Positions 27,001-39,142 of a stretch of 64,000 bases of DNA are shown in pieces (positions within the stretch are counted from its first letter, which is position 1; every line of letters starts with the position of its first letter). The notes under the pieces are model-generated. The model saw nothing but the letters and a program-made list of their open reading frames with translations, made no database searches and was not told where the DNA came from. The position numbers and the translations under genes are program-made. The stretch is from Imbricaverruca yamaguchii (taxonomy: Eukaryota > Arthropoda > Thecostraca > Neoverrucidae). The DNA lies in assembly GCA_034440575.1 (NCBI GenBank), contig JAOTOL010001646.1, positions 1,951,501 through 2,015,500 on the forward strand. The letters are read 5' to 3'.

Positions 27001-28281
27001 ATGCAGGGACGAGAACTATCCTAGGAAATTCTCTGTCTATGTGCCTGATATTTTTCTATACTTTTTATTTAAGGTGAAACAACGTCAAAATCAAAATCGG
27101 TAGAAATGAACGATCAGGTTTAAAATAATATGAATAAAAGGCTGAATCAAAATCAAAATGAATGCAAAGTCAGGCCCGTGGTATACGGTGCATCCGAGTG
27201 CGCACATACCTCGTCAAATCCTAAAGCCTTCATGTGGGCGTGACACAACAGAAATGTTGGCTAACTCTTGCCACCATAAGTGCAAAACAGAAGAAACAGA
27301 AAATATTGCATACACTGGATTGAGATAATCATACAGTACAATCCCAGGCAGTGGAAGCTCAGTGAAATTAAATGTATTTCGCATTGCTATTCAATAATTA
27401 TTGCACGAAGCCTATTAAGTACAGATCATTTACATGATGTCTTGCCCATTCATTGCTACAGCCAGTGGCACAACACGATTTCTCATCGCAATATAGGCGA
27501 AGGGCATTTCTATTATTCTTATAAGTACTTCTTGGTTTGTCTCAACTGTTTGCATACAGGCGAAATGTGATGTTTCATTCTCATGATCTTACAATAGAAA
27601 CAACCATACCTCTCCCCATTGTATGGGAGCAATTATGCATATCCCAGCTAAGATATCCTCTGAAATCAAACGATACAAACTTCGCCGAAATTGCAACTGA
27701 GTCGTGCTGATGAACACAAAAGAGCATCATGGAAGAAGCAATTGCAAGGTTGATTGGGCTAGAGTCAATTTGAGGTCGCACATTTCAATACAATGTGGCA
27801 CATGTAACGTTAAGATGCTATAAGACTAACAGTGCAGCCATCTTGCCTGCCTTACTGCCTGGTAGATTCGTGCAAATTCAGATTAAGGGAGCCTAAGGGC
27901 ACACCAACAGCGAGATTATGCGGTGTACCTGCACTCATGAAATGAAGCATGGTATCATCCAATGATATACAAAATTTCACGGTGTGCTCAGCACGTGCTC
28001 ATTCATCACCACGTTCACAAAACAAATATAATCGAAGTGGTGGTCATTCAATAAGCTATGAGGAAAACAATTATTTTCTCGACCTAAAATTTTTCATTTA
28101 TGTATACCCTCAAGTTCCATTCACAGTTCGGATTTAAAAAGAGGATGAGATAACCTTTGCTATGCCCTTCGGTAGTATTACATCCGAGCTACTTGTCATT
28201 AGAGCACCCATGCGTGATGAATAGTTTTTCCCCAGCAGTGTCTGTGCTCACATCGATCCACGTTTCAATCAGTCTTAAGTC
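24079..28281. other. Unassigned, relatively repeat-poor 4.2 kb
   Basis: AT-rich sequence with one tandem duplication (26095-26235). A 91-codon plus-strand frame at 25018 has hydrophobic stretches but no supporting context. No exon could be defended. Confidence 0.45.
26095..26235. repeat. 55-bp tandem duplication
   Basis: Two copies of a segment containing gatctgatcgscgagctatt. The second has the palindromic CCGATCTGATCGG. Confidence 0.7.
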
Positions 28282-28437
28282 GGTTGGTTGGTTATTGGTT
28301 TTACGACACATCGACCGTTGAGTCATGTAGCGTCGCCAATCTCTCACGCCGATTGGTCGCGGGCTAAGAGCAGCGACAGGTGAGGCTCGAACCCACAACC
28401 TTTCCACTGTGAGACGGTTAAATTGCTGAGCAAACTC
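28282..28437 (-). mobile_element. tRNA-derived SINE, copy 1
   Basis: Read on the minus strand it has a tRNA-like head with a B-box match (GGTTCGAGCC), a body containing cccgcgaccaatcggcgtga and a tail with ACGCTACATGACTC. It ends in (CAAC)n-like simple sequence (ataaccaaccaacc). Related copies lie at 42560, 45541 and 51651. No clear target duplication was found. Confidence 0.75.
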
Positions 28438-29478
28438 GAAGTTACAGCATTTACTCAGTAGACGAAGTGAACATTTGCTTAGCCTACACGCAATGCCACC
28501 AGATGTATTATGAGACTCAATGAAGCACCTGATGCTTCAACATGCAGGAACAACAGGAGCCTATTTTGAATGTCCGCCAGGAAACAACCAAAATACCGAA
28601 GTGCTAGGAATACAGCACATATTCAAACGGTATGGCTGACGAATTACATTAGATGATGGCCAGCGGCAAATGTTCAGCGGCAACCGCGGCTTAGACCCAC
28701 GGCCACTCTATTTGAACCGCCTTATTCCCGTTGTGCATTTCCTCCCAGATAGTGCACACACAGATAGGCATGCTCAAGCATCTCATGGCCAGGGTTCAGC
28801 ATGGCTAGATCACTCGCCATTGAGGTAAAAGTTACCATTTACCGGTGCTCATTCAAATGTCCGACAATTTGCCGAATATCTTTCTGGTATTAAAGGTTTC
28901 AACAAGTGTTACCTCAATGCATGCCATTGGGTAGCCAAAAAAGGGCTTCAGAAAGGCTTTTGGAACAAATTTTAATGGGAACTTGTTTCCATGAAAATTT
29001 GCTCGTGTCTTTTAGAACACATTAATGTCTTCTGAATGGCTTGCACTACCTCAAAGTGAAATTAATTGACACATCGAGCGGTGCGACTGCTCAATGCTCC
29101 TGCTCATGTATTCATAGCTTCACCCACTGTGGCATAACTTCACCTACTATGACATAATTGGACGCGCGGAATAAAGCTGTGCCGAGGAAGGATTTTTCAA
29201 TTGCAAATGCGAATAAGCACCAACGAGCACAGAGCCGTCACGGGCCGGGCACCGTCATGAGTCACAAAAACAATCAACTTCCACTCTGGCAGCGGCGGCA
29301 CTTCAGCGGGCCAATAACGGCCGTGCCTGTCGCTCTGACCTATGACCTTTATTCGTCCAGACGACGCGCGTCGTCTCGCCGGCCGAAGCGAGTCGGTCAG
29401 GCGTCCGTTACGCGGAACTTTCGCCCGGGGCTGTCACGCGCTGTGCGCCGTCTAGACATGGGCGACAAACTGACACCT
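28438..29478. other. Unassigned stretch left of the 50-bp satellite
   Basis: AT-rich to about 29160, then GC-richer. A 129-codon plus-strand frame runs from 29158 into the satellite and looks fortuitous. Confidence 0.45.
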
Positions 29479-29741
29479 CGCCGGCGCGGAAGTTTAGGGG
29501 CGCATCGACTGCATCGGTCATGCAGCCTCGCCGGTGCCGGAGTTTAGGGGCGCATCGACTGCATCGGTCATGCAGCCTCGCCGGTGCCGGAGTCTAGGGG
29601 CGCATCGACTGCATCGGTCATGCAGCCTCGCCGGTGCCGGAGTTTAGGGGCGCATCGACTGCATCGGTCATGCAGCCTCGCCGGTGCCGGAGTTTAGGGG
29701 CGCATCGACTGCATCGGTCATGCAGCCTCGCCGGTGCCGGA
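29479..29741. repeat. 50-bp satellite built from the dispersed tail repeat (5 units)
   Basis: Five nearly identical 50-bp units begin at 29479, 29529, 29579, 29629 and 29679, and a partial sixth ends at 29741. Each carries gggcgcatcgactgcatcgg followed by tcatgcagcc, the core of the dispersed tail repeat, joined by a cgccggtgccgg linker. The first unit is the most diverged. Confidence 0.9.
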
Positions 29742-30749
29742 GCGACGAGTACTGGCAAATGTGCGGCAGTTCATGCAGCAGGACCGTGGCAGGTGTCCGC
29801 AGGCTCGGCCGTGACCCAGCGTGCATCAACTCGCGAGTCAGCGCCGTGGTGTGGAGACGTCTCCGTCCGACAGGGAACCCGATTGACCACAGTGCCACCA
29901 TCGAACAACTCAGAACGCTCAAGAGATCGGAGACGTGCCGCATTGCTTGTGTTGTGGTCAAAGGAGACTTTGACTCCATAGATAATCATTTTTAATGCGA
30001 GACGGGCTATTCTTTAAAATCCACTTCCATATCGATACAGAGTAGCGGATGTGTGAGAGGGCCCGATGACTGAGGGCCAGTGTAGAGATAACGGGCGATG
30101 GAAAGCAGTCACTGACATGGGATAAGCTACTCAAAACTCCGAAACAATGGCAAGTACTTAATGAGACATGGAAGCTAACAGGGCGATCGAAAGGCGCCCT
30201 CAGATTGCTGATCTCAAAGGTGGAGAATGCCGGATAGATCTCAACAGCGTCTCCCGGTGGTGCATCCAGCAATTTGCGAGGAGCGGGCTCAAGATCAGGG
30301 AAAGGCTCACCAAATTCCTCCCGTTATCTCGATTCACAAACTGACCTCATGTTCCTCGTTTGTTTGCTCTGGAATGACCAAGTGCACTCAGAAATATTCC
30401 ACAGGAATTGCTCTCCCGGGAGGTGGCAGCTAACCAGCTTGCAACATTCCTCGTGACCTAGCCGGCAGTACTCCCAGCGAGGTCTGGAGAGGCGAGCACC
30501 CCTTTACCGCTGACCCAAGCCGCAGCTGTGTATGCTTGCCGACGGTGTGACATGCTCGCCCGACATCTGTGCAGGAGCGGCTGGGCGCAGGCTTGTCGGG
30601 TCTGCTACCCCTCGGGACCGGCGGCGGCTCCACATACCGTCACGCCTGCCGACGCCGTGCACGCGGCACGCGCCGCACCACTCCAAACAGACGGGGCCGC
30701 CGCCGTGACGCCGTGACGGCCCGGCCGTGGCCTGCTCCGTGTCGTGTCG
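29742..30749. other. Unassigned stretch between two arrays
   Basis: Short overlapping frames only. The right end (30600-30750) is CpG-rich and degenerates into the 37-bp array. Confidence 0.45.
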
Positions 30750-30985
30750 TCACGCCACCAGTCACGACACCAGTCACGCCGGACCGTCACGCCACCAGTC
30801 ACGACACCAGTCACGTCGGACCGTCACGCCACCAGTCACGACACCAGTCACGTCGGACCGTCACGCCACCAGTCACGACACCAGTCACGTCGGACCGTCA
30901 CGCCACCAGTCACGCCGGACCGTCACGTCACCAGTCATGACACCAGTCACGTCGGACCGTCACGTCACCAGTCCGTCACATTCCG
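30750..30985. repeat. 37-bp array, about 6 units
   Basis: Units contain CGCCACCAGTCACGACACCA and gtcacgtcggaccgtca. Confidence 0.93.
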
Positions 30986-32089
30986 CGACCCGCCGACTGC
31001 CAGTGCTCACATGCATGGCCGTTTAAGAGCCGGCGCCTCGCCAAGCGACGTGGTGCACGTTTAGCCGTGTGTATTGTGTTCGAAATTGCAGCACGCAGTC
31101 TTCCACCGGACAAACGTATCGTAGAAACTATCAAATACAACAAGGATCCAGCCGAACCAACAAGAAAAGACAGTTGCTCACCATGCACATTAATCTTATG
31201 GTTCATAGGCATGCTCCCACTTAGCAGACATCACGGTAGTACCTAGCAGTGGATAGCAGAGCCAGGCACTACCTAGCAGAACTTGGCTGTATCTAGCAGA
31301 ACCTAGCATTGCCTAGCAGAACTTGGCAGCATCTGGCAGCTGCTTGCTTCAGCTGCGCCGGAAACGTTACTCGAGTGCTGCGCTATTGTTCAGGGAGCGA
31401 CGAGCTCAAAGCGTCGCATCACTCAATGTGGAAACGGTGGCCAATCTCGCGGACGATCATTAAAGATTTGCCCGAGACTGACGGCAGTTAGGTTTCTCTT
31501 AAAACTGCCGACAGAAAAGGCCTTCTCTCATACAAGATTCAGAGCACGCAGCAAATGATGGTGAACGTCTCCTAATACCCTTTAATTATTTCCCATAACT
31601 AGACCTACGACTGAGCAGCAGAGTACGGACTTGCCAGAAAGATCGAAACCAACATCTTACCATCCCATTAATACAACACAGCCACTGGCAATTTTGTAAT
31701 CAATACTAAACTAGAAAAACCCAGGCCAACGCCATCGCAAGAATATCGCAATAATCGACATGTGTTGAATGACGGAACTGTTGCGTGCGTGCATCCATGT
31801 CAATGACTTAAAAATATATATTTGAGGGACTGTCAGGACAGCAATCAATATATGCATTTCACTCCATACATCGATATTTGTGCATTTCTATTGCTTTTAT
31901 ATATTCAAATAATCTCATGGGTGCCATAGTGGTGAGATGGCAACAGGGCGGCGGCGGGGGGGGGGGGTGCTGATGCCCACAGACACCCGTGTGTGATCTG
32001 CATGTCGCAGTGAGGAGATAGCAGCGGGGTGGGGTGGAGGTGGGGCAGCGGTGGGGACTGATCGCTGGTTGGAGCGGACTTTCCTCCTG
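30986..32089. other. Unassigned stretch
   Basis: AT-rich apart from a short degenerate repeat (31230-31345) and a G-run at 31950-31968. Nothing else recognised. Confidence 0.5.
31230..31345. repeat. Short degenerate repeat (CTAGCAGAACTTGGCA type)
   Basis: About five units of roughly 20 bp with heavy divergence. Confidence 0.7.
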
Positions 32090-33222
32090 GTCTCGATACA
32101 CCAGGGACGGCTATGGACCACACGTGCGCTGCTCACTATAGACTCGATACACCAGGGACGGCTATGGACCACACGTGCGCTGCTCACCATAGACTCGATA
32201 CACCAGGGACGGTCGTGGCCCACACGTGCGCTGCTCACTATAGACTCGATACACCAGGGACGGTCGTGGCCCACACGTGCGCTGCTCACTATAGACTCGA
32301 TACACCAGGGACGGCTATGGACCACACGTGCGCTGCTCACTATAGACTCGATACACCAGGGACGGCTATGGACCACACGTGCGCTGCTCACTATAGACTC
32401 GATACACCAGGGACGGTCGTGGCCCACACGTGCGCTGCTCACTATAGACTCGATACACCAGGGACGGTCGTGGCCCACACGTGCGCTGCTCACTATAGAC
32501 TCGATACACCAGGGACGGTGTGGACCACACGTGCGCTGCTCACTATAGACTCGATACACCGGGACGGTCTGCCCACACGTGCGCTGCTCACTATAGACTC
32601 GATACACCAGGGACGGCTATGGACCACACGTGCGCTGCTCACTATAGACTCGATACACCAGGGACGGTCGTGGCCCACACGTGCGCTGCTCACTATAGAC
32701 TCGATACACCGGGACGCATGCAGTGCGCTGCTCACTATAGACTCGATACACCAGGGACGGTATGCAGTGCGCTGCTCACTATAGACTCGATACACCAGGG
32801 ACGGTATGGCACACGTGCGCTGCTCACTATAGACTCGATACACCAGGGACGGCTATGGACCACACGTGCGCTGCTCACTATAGACTCGATACACCAGGGA
32901 CGGCTATGGACCACACGTGCGCTGCTCACTATAGACTCGATACACCAGGGACGGTCGTGGCCCACACGTGCGCTGCTCACTATAGACTCGATACACCAGG
33001 GACGGCTATGGACCACACGTGCGCTGCTCACTATAGACTCGATACACCAGGGACGGTCATGGCCCACACGTGCGCTGCTCACTATAGACTCGATACACCA
33101 GGGACGGCTATGGACCACACGTGCGCTGCTCACTATAGACTCGATACACCAGGGACGGCTATGGACCACACGTGCGCTGCTCGCCAGGGACTCGATACAC
33201 CAGGGACGGTCATGGCCCACAC
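32090..33222. repeat. 51-bp minisatellite, about 22 units of two types
   Basis: Each unit contains CACACGTGCGCTGCTCACTA and tagactcgatacaccaggga. Type A has ggctatggacc and type B has ggtcgtggccc. The left part follows an A A B B A A B B order. Units near 32700-32810 are shortened. The period is a multiple of three, so frames of 154 to 268 codons appear on both strands. Confidence 0.96.
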
Positions 33223-35654
33223 GTAAGCTGCACGCCATGGACCGGTTGGTACTGACATTGTCAGTCAGACTGACACACTTCGCAACGCAAATTACTCGCC
33301 TGTGGCAGACCAATTTTGTCACATGACTTCGCTCAACATCCCTAAATTAGTAAACATAATGACATAAATAATCTAAATAAATGTCATGCAAGCACAATGG
33401 CGTGAAAATCTGGTGAACATTTCAAGATTTTAAGTAGAAAACTAAGAGCGAAACTTTAACTTCGGAATGGCATCTTCAGGTCAAGCATGGGTATTTGACA
33501 AGTGGACAAATGTCGAAAAAATGTGCGACATTTCTATGACTGATGACGATGAAACAAGCAAGAAACGTGGCATCCCGATGAAAAAGCAGATCAGAACGCC
33601 ACTAAATTACGCACAGATATTTAATATTAACTTATGTAATGAGCCTTATAAAGCATGCACATGACCATTGCCACGATGTGGTGATCGGACACTGGCAGTA
33701 ATTGAACATCACCCAACCATTGGCATCATACTAATTTAATCTCAGGATCAATCATTGTGTGTTTGACACATATTATTTGATTGAGAAAGTGGGTGCAATT
33801 TGATCGCAAAGGCAGAGTGCGAAATTAGCTTCCATGCTTGTTTCGGCATTTGATCCGGTCATGTGGACACTCTTGTCCCTAGGAGGAGTATGCCTGGAGT
33901 GTAATATACGGCGGAAAGCATAGCGCGTTTCTGGATTTCTGCTTACGGGATCGCCGCCGGCCATCGATTCGACGACAGCAAAATAGACGCATCTCTGACA
34001 ACAACCGAGGCAATTTGCAGAGCGCTGCGTCCGGGCACGCCAGTGAGCTGGGATACGAGACTGTCGGCGATCCCGGCTCAGCCGGGCTTCATTAGAGCGT
34101 TCCGAGAAGGCCGGTCACACCCCGCGCCTTCGCTTCGATAACGACGGCCGGCGAAAGTCGGCGCGACGCTGGATTTTTGCCGGTGTGTCGGGAATACCGC
34201 GAGTGCAGTGTGAGTCAGGCGGCACCGGTCAGCCAGGCTGATCAGGGCACAGGCGCAGGCGCAGCAGTCAGCAGCGCAGGCGCAACTGCTGTCCTACCAG
34301 CGTCGACAGGCTGTACTGGTAGCCCGGAGGCGCTGCATGGACATGAACGACACCAAAACGACTTCGACTTCGACAACGTTGAGCGCGTCCCCGCATTCTT
34401 GAGGTATGCGAGAGGTAGCATGCTGTTTACATGTCGAAACCTGTGTGAGAAAAAAAAGTATTCCATCACGGTGGATGGATAGGAAAACCAAAGAGAATAG
34501 CAATCTGTTAATGCAAGTGAGTTGTGCTCAATAGTGCGATGGCTGCAGATGTTACAGCATGTTTTGTGGAGGCAGAAATACCGTTGCATCATATGAAAAC
34601 CCAGCTTGCAATGGACAAAGCAATTCTCAACTGAATGCTTTGTTGAACAACTACGCAATCTGAGGCACCAAGTCCGGAATTTTGGACTTATTTTTCATCT
34701 CAGTAAAACACCTGCGAAAGCTATTCATACTTCTCCAACATGCTCTTTTACCACATCCTGCTTAGAGAAAGTAAACATGCATGACACATATGCATGCATC
34801 ATGCCGCCAACAATGCTTTGTTCATATTCACCAAGGCTTAAAATAACAACTACTGTATGTTGTGTGACGGCACATGTGCAATCACGAAGAAGGCTTCCAA
34901 AATAATGGTCTACGGCGGACAGGCCAAGACGTGCCAAATAGACAGAAGCTATTAGTGAAGTCCAGAAATGAATGCATGGCGGCAGTGATAATTTAATGAT
35001 CTAAGTAATATTTATTCAGAATACACCTTCGAATGGTTCGTAGTTTGCCAAAACTTGTTGGCAGAGGATCCACCATAGAAGCGAGTGGGAGCATTAAGGT
35101 GTTTCTAACCCCATACTTTCAATGTAGCGCACGTCGGTCTAATAACACAGCAGAAAACGTCATTAGGTACGCTGGACAGGCGAGGACAAGAGGCGGGTCA
35201 TGGAGCCTTCCTGCTGCGAGCGCAGGATCCGGCTCCGAACTGCGAACAGGGACGCGTGGACCGATCGCTACTGCCCCCTCTCCTGACAACCCGTGAACAT
35301 ATCGATTTTGCTGTATCAAATTATCACACAAGTGCTGGAAATTCGAATAGAAGTCAACCATATTTCGATAAGTCTGTTCATTGTATTTAAATCTGAGATT
35401 GCTCCATATTCGGCAGACGGGATCGACTACCGGTATAGTTCCTCAATTTCGATAAATGTGCATTGAAAATCAACCTAATCCATCCGAAATCGGCTACACT
35501 ATTTTGCCGACACCGTAGAATATGGAGACACCGCTCTTAGGTGGAATATGGTGTAGAATTAGCTTAAGCCATGGAGCAGGTGCAAACATAATGCACTACA
35601 ACTCTAATAATTCTACATAGTGAAAACTGAATGCATTATGGCGAATTGTCGGAT
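33223..35654. other. Unassigned AT-rich stretch
   Basis: A GC-richer island at 33950-34340 has short (GCAGGC)-type repeats. No exon could be supported on either strand. Confidence 0.45.
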
Positions 35655-35880
35655 TCGCAACACGCTGTATCACGGTCCTTCTTGTCTTACAACTCGCTGT
35701 ACCTCGGCCCTTTTTGTCTCACAACCCGCTGTACCGCGGCCCTTTTGTCTCACAGCACGCAGTACCGATGTCCTTCTTTGTCTTACAACACGCTGTAGCA
35801 CGGCCCTTTTTGTCTCACAACACGCTGTACCTCAGCCCTTTTAGTCTCACAACACGCTGAGTCGCGGCCCTTTTTCTCGC
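35655..35880. repeat. Approximately 32-bp array, 7 units
   Basis: Units contain caacacgctgtaccgcggcc followed by ctttttgtctca, with many substitutions. Confidence 0.88.
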
Positions 35881-36886
35881 AGCCATCCCGCTCAGCTCAT
35901 GCCGCACATCACCGTTCGGAAGGACAGACGGCCGGACACCGACACTGCCCCGTCTCGACATGACGATCACGTAGCGGCGTGACGACATAGACAGTGATCG
36001 GTGGTGATTCACCACCCTATTATTAGAGCCGGCTGCACAGCCACCGACCGACGTCTACTATAGACGTTCTTTTTAAAACACCCAAAAAATGTTCACTTCA
36101 AAGACAATATTGTTGTGAAAACTGCTAAAGATCAAAATTTAAAGACCAGCATCGAAATCTCAGTAAAGTAATTTGGACTTTAAACACTGCGCAGCGCTTG
36201 AAGATCTAATTTCCGAAACGCCGATAACTTCTTGTTGCACGAGACAAACTTTGGCTTCACGGGCGTCACGGTCGGGCCGAGTCTGTCCGAGCAGCTCGGC
36301 TGCATCCTTGGTCGTACCGCGGCAGCGTAATCGCTCGGGTGTCACTTCCGCTCGTATAATCAAATGCAAGCCCCATCATCAGCTTTCGCCGAGCCAGAAG
36401 CTGTTGAAGCCCGTGCACACCGTTTGGCAAATCTTCCAGATCTCTTGCTGCTTTTTGAATGTTCAGACAGATGCGGTGCCTGAACGCCAATAGCTGAACA
36501 GATGTAGTCGCTACAAACCGGGCAAAGCTGTGAAGAAGACTGAGCGCTGAGCACGTGACAGTGCGTGACGTCACAAAGCTAAGCAAAATGCTTGGCTTTG
36601 TAACGCACATGCATTTCCTTTCTTAATGGGTGCCTTCTTGCGTTCTTGGATATGCTTTCTTAACGCATATCTAAGCTTTTTTCGCGGGAGTCTGGGGAGG
36701 CAGTTCGGCAGTCTGGCGGACTGACGGCGACAGTCAGCACAGTCGGCTGATAATCCGACAAGGTTATCCGTGCTTCCAACGTTGTTATGCGACGTCGCAA
36801 TGAGTGCTGCTTGCTACGATGCCCCTTCAGACAGACGGAACACTGCCGTGGTCCGATGCAGGCGCGCCGCCGTGTGGGCGTGCGGA
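35881..36886. other. Unassigned stretch left of the 50-bp array
   Basis: It contains the CRE and hairpin at 36566. A minus-strand frame at 36610-36266 is open for 114 codons but has no recognisable domain. Confidence 0.45.
36566..36600. promoter_or_regulatory. CRE palindrome beside an 11-bp-stem hairpin
   Basis: TGACGTCA (36566-36573) matches the consensus cAMP-response element and overlaps the start of a hairpin in which CAAAGCTAAGC pairs with GCTTGGCTTTG. A CACGTG E-box lies just left (36552-36557). No gene start can be tied to it, so the regulatory role is only a possibility. Confidence 0.3.
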
Positions 36887-37740
36887 GAGGAGCTGCCCAG
36901 CCGGCGAGCGCCGGTTGTGTATGGCACCCGGCGGCGTCCGAGCTGCCCAGCCGGCGAGCGCCGGTTGTGTATGGCACCCGGCGGCGTCCGAGCTGCCCAG
37001 CCGGCGAGCGCCGGTTGTGTATGGCACCCGGCGGCGTCAGCCCCGTGTTATGGACCCGCGGCGTCGAGCGCCCAGCCGGCGAGCGCCGGTTGTGTGCACC
37101 CGCGGCCGAGCTGCCCAGCCGGCGAGCGCCGGTTGTGTATGGCACCCGGCGGCGTCCGGAGCTGCCCAGCCGGCGAGCGCCGGTTGTGTATGGCACCCGG
37201 CGGCGTCCGAGCTGCCCAGCCGGCGAGCGCCGGTTGTGTATGGCACCCGGCGGCCGAGCTGCCCAGCCGGCGAGCGCCGGTTGTGTATGGCACCCGGCGG
37301 CGTCCGAGCTGCCCAGCCGGCGAGCGCCGGTTGTGTATGGCACCCGGCGGCGTCCGAGCTGCCCAGCCGGCGAGCGCCGGTTGTGTATGGCACCCGGCGG
37401 CGTGGCTGCCCAGCCGGCGAGCGCCGGTTGTGTATGGCACCCGCGGCGTCCGAGCTGCCCAGCCGGCGAGCGCCGGTTGTGTACTCGTGGGCCCGGGCAG
37501 CGCCGGTTGTGTATGGCACCCGGCGGCGTCCGAGCTGCCCAGCCGGCGAGCGCCGGTTGTGTATGGCACCCGGCGGCGTCCGAGCTGCCCAGCCGGCGAG
37601 CGCCGGTTGTGTATGGCACCCGACGGCGTCCGAGCTGCCCAGCCGGCGAGCGCCGGTTGTGTATGGCACCCGGCGGCGTCCGAGCTGCCCAGCCGGCGAG
37701 CGCCGGTTGTGTATGGCACCCGACGGCGTCCGAGCTGCCA
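36887..37740. repeat. 50-bp GC-rich minisatellite, about 17 units
   Basis: Units contain GAGCTGCCCAGCCGGCGAGC and gccggttgtgtatggcaccc. CCGGCG and CGCCGG form a stem with a two-base loop in each unit. Some units have small deletions near 37040-37110 and 37490. Frames of more than 330 codons across it are artefacts. Confidence 0.96.
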
Positions 37741-37935
37741 GTTCCGACCAGATCCGAGCCCGACAAACGGCGCCCGGGTGTGTCATCAAACGGTCAGCAG
37801 GTCATGGCCGGTGAGGCACGGCACGCAACAGGTAGCACGCGCCCACGCGCACTCTCGGCCGCGGAGCGTGCGAGAAGGCGCACAGGTGTGACGGTATTGC
37901 GCAGCCATCGATGATCCTGCACGAATGACTCAATG

Positions 37936-38072
37936 ATTCCATGGCATGGTGCCGTGACATGATTACATGACGTTATTTTTGATGACATGATTCCATGGCG
38001 TGATTCCATGACATGATTCCATGACGTGATTCCATGACATGATTCCGTGACATGGTTCCATGACGACGCCAT
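37936..38072. repeat. 13-bp array (CCATGACATGATT)
   Basis: About ten degenerate units alternating gacatgatt and gacgtgatt. It lies about 200 bp downstream, in gene orientation, of the signal-peptide exon and so probably in its first intron. Confidence 0.88.
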
Positions 38073-38279
38073 GATTCTGCATCGACTCCAGAATCGATAC
38101 GTTCGCTTGGGCTAGCCGCTCTCGATTTATGGGCGCGCCCGCACATGGAACTAAATCGTCTCCACGATGCCGATGCGTCGCCGTTGAGTGTTGGAGTGTC
38201 AGACAGCCTGACCGGTCGCGCCTCCATGGTGACCTGACCGGTCACGCCCGGAGGCGGGCCCGCCCGCGGGTGCACTCAC

Positions 38280-38343
38280 CCAGGTTGTTGGCGAGGGCGA
38301 CAGCTGGCAGCAGCAGCAAGACAAAGGTGTGTAGACGGGCCAT
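38280..38343 (-). CDS. First coding exon of a secreted or membrane protein (signal peptide)
   Basis: On the minus strand an ATG at 38343 opens a frame reading MARLHTFVLLLLPAVALA, followed by NNL. It has a charged N-region, a leucine-rich core and a small-residue cleavage region, the standard layout of a secretory signal peptide. The frame runs into a consensus donor (AACCTGG then GTGAGT) in phase 1, which is typical of the first intron of secreted proteins. Just upstream on the same strand, ttgttttgcag at about 38420 looks like an acceptor, so the exon probably begins with about 75 nt of 5' UTR containing a short AGCTGA-type repeat. I found no later exon in the window, so the mature protein and its function are unknown. 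Confidence 0.65.
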
Positions 38344-39009
38344 GACTGCCTCAGCTTCAGCTTCAGCTTCAGCTACAGCCGAGCCTCGCTGCTCCCGCCG
38401 ATGCTGCTATCGCCACACTGCAAAACAATACCGGTCAGTGAACGGCAGCCGGTGAGTGGTAGACGCAACACGATTACTGCTCTCCTTATTTAGTTCATCT
38501 ACAATCTCAGAAATAATTCCAGCATTACGCTTTCCGGAACATTCTAAGGGCAAGCAAAATGATATTACAACAAAGAGAGCCAGACTCTGATGCATCGAAA
38601 AGACAGCATATCGGTGGTAATAGTGAATCATATAGTTGTCAAGCAGTCAAAGTGGCATGGCAAAGTTAGTCAAGCAATATCATGCCAGACAAGTGGCTAG
38701 CACGGCTCGTCGAACACATTGCTAACGCATGCTTATAAAACCATTCACCTCACGAAAGCTAGATTTGGCTTGCAACACTTCGAGAACTGAGAATGGGATG
38801 CTATTAACGCTCCGTCCCAGGATAATGAGAACATAATGGGAATCCCCGAATATATGGAGGCTTCCACTCAATCAGATTAGGTTCATCTAATCAATTCTAC
38901 GAATCCCCAGGCGAGGCCATCATGGTAGTATGCAACAACAGCAACCAAATACCTTTAGCCTCCACAGTACTGCAGGAGAAATATACAGAAAGGCAAAGGC
39001 ATGGGTAGA
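38344..39009. other. Upstream region of the signal-peptide exon
   Basis: In gene orientation it holds a probable 5' UTR with a (AGCTGA)n-like run (38350-38378) and an acceptor-like ttgttttgcag near 38420. The promoter itself was not recognised. Confidence 0.4.
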
Positions 39010-39097
39010 AACAGACACGGAGACATAGAGACAGCGACAGCGACAGCGACAGAGACGAAGACAGAGGCAGAGATAGAGACAGAGACAGAGACAGAGA

Positions 39098-39142
<45 letters not shown>

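Noticed and set aside
28380..28437. Possible tRNA gene (B-box match)
   Set aside because: It lacks a foldable cloverleaf and belongs to the SINE head shared with three other copies.
32090..33222. CTCACTATAG in each 51-bp unit, resembling part of a phage promoter
   Set aside because: Only a ten-base partial match, repeated because the unit is repeated; irrelevant in a nuclear genome.
32051..33326. Several long frames on both strands
   Set aside because: A 51-bp unit without stops opens many frames at once. There is no codon bias or domain.
36660..37914. Frames of 336 to 375 codons on both strands
   Set aside because: Artefacts of the 50-bp GC-rich array.
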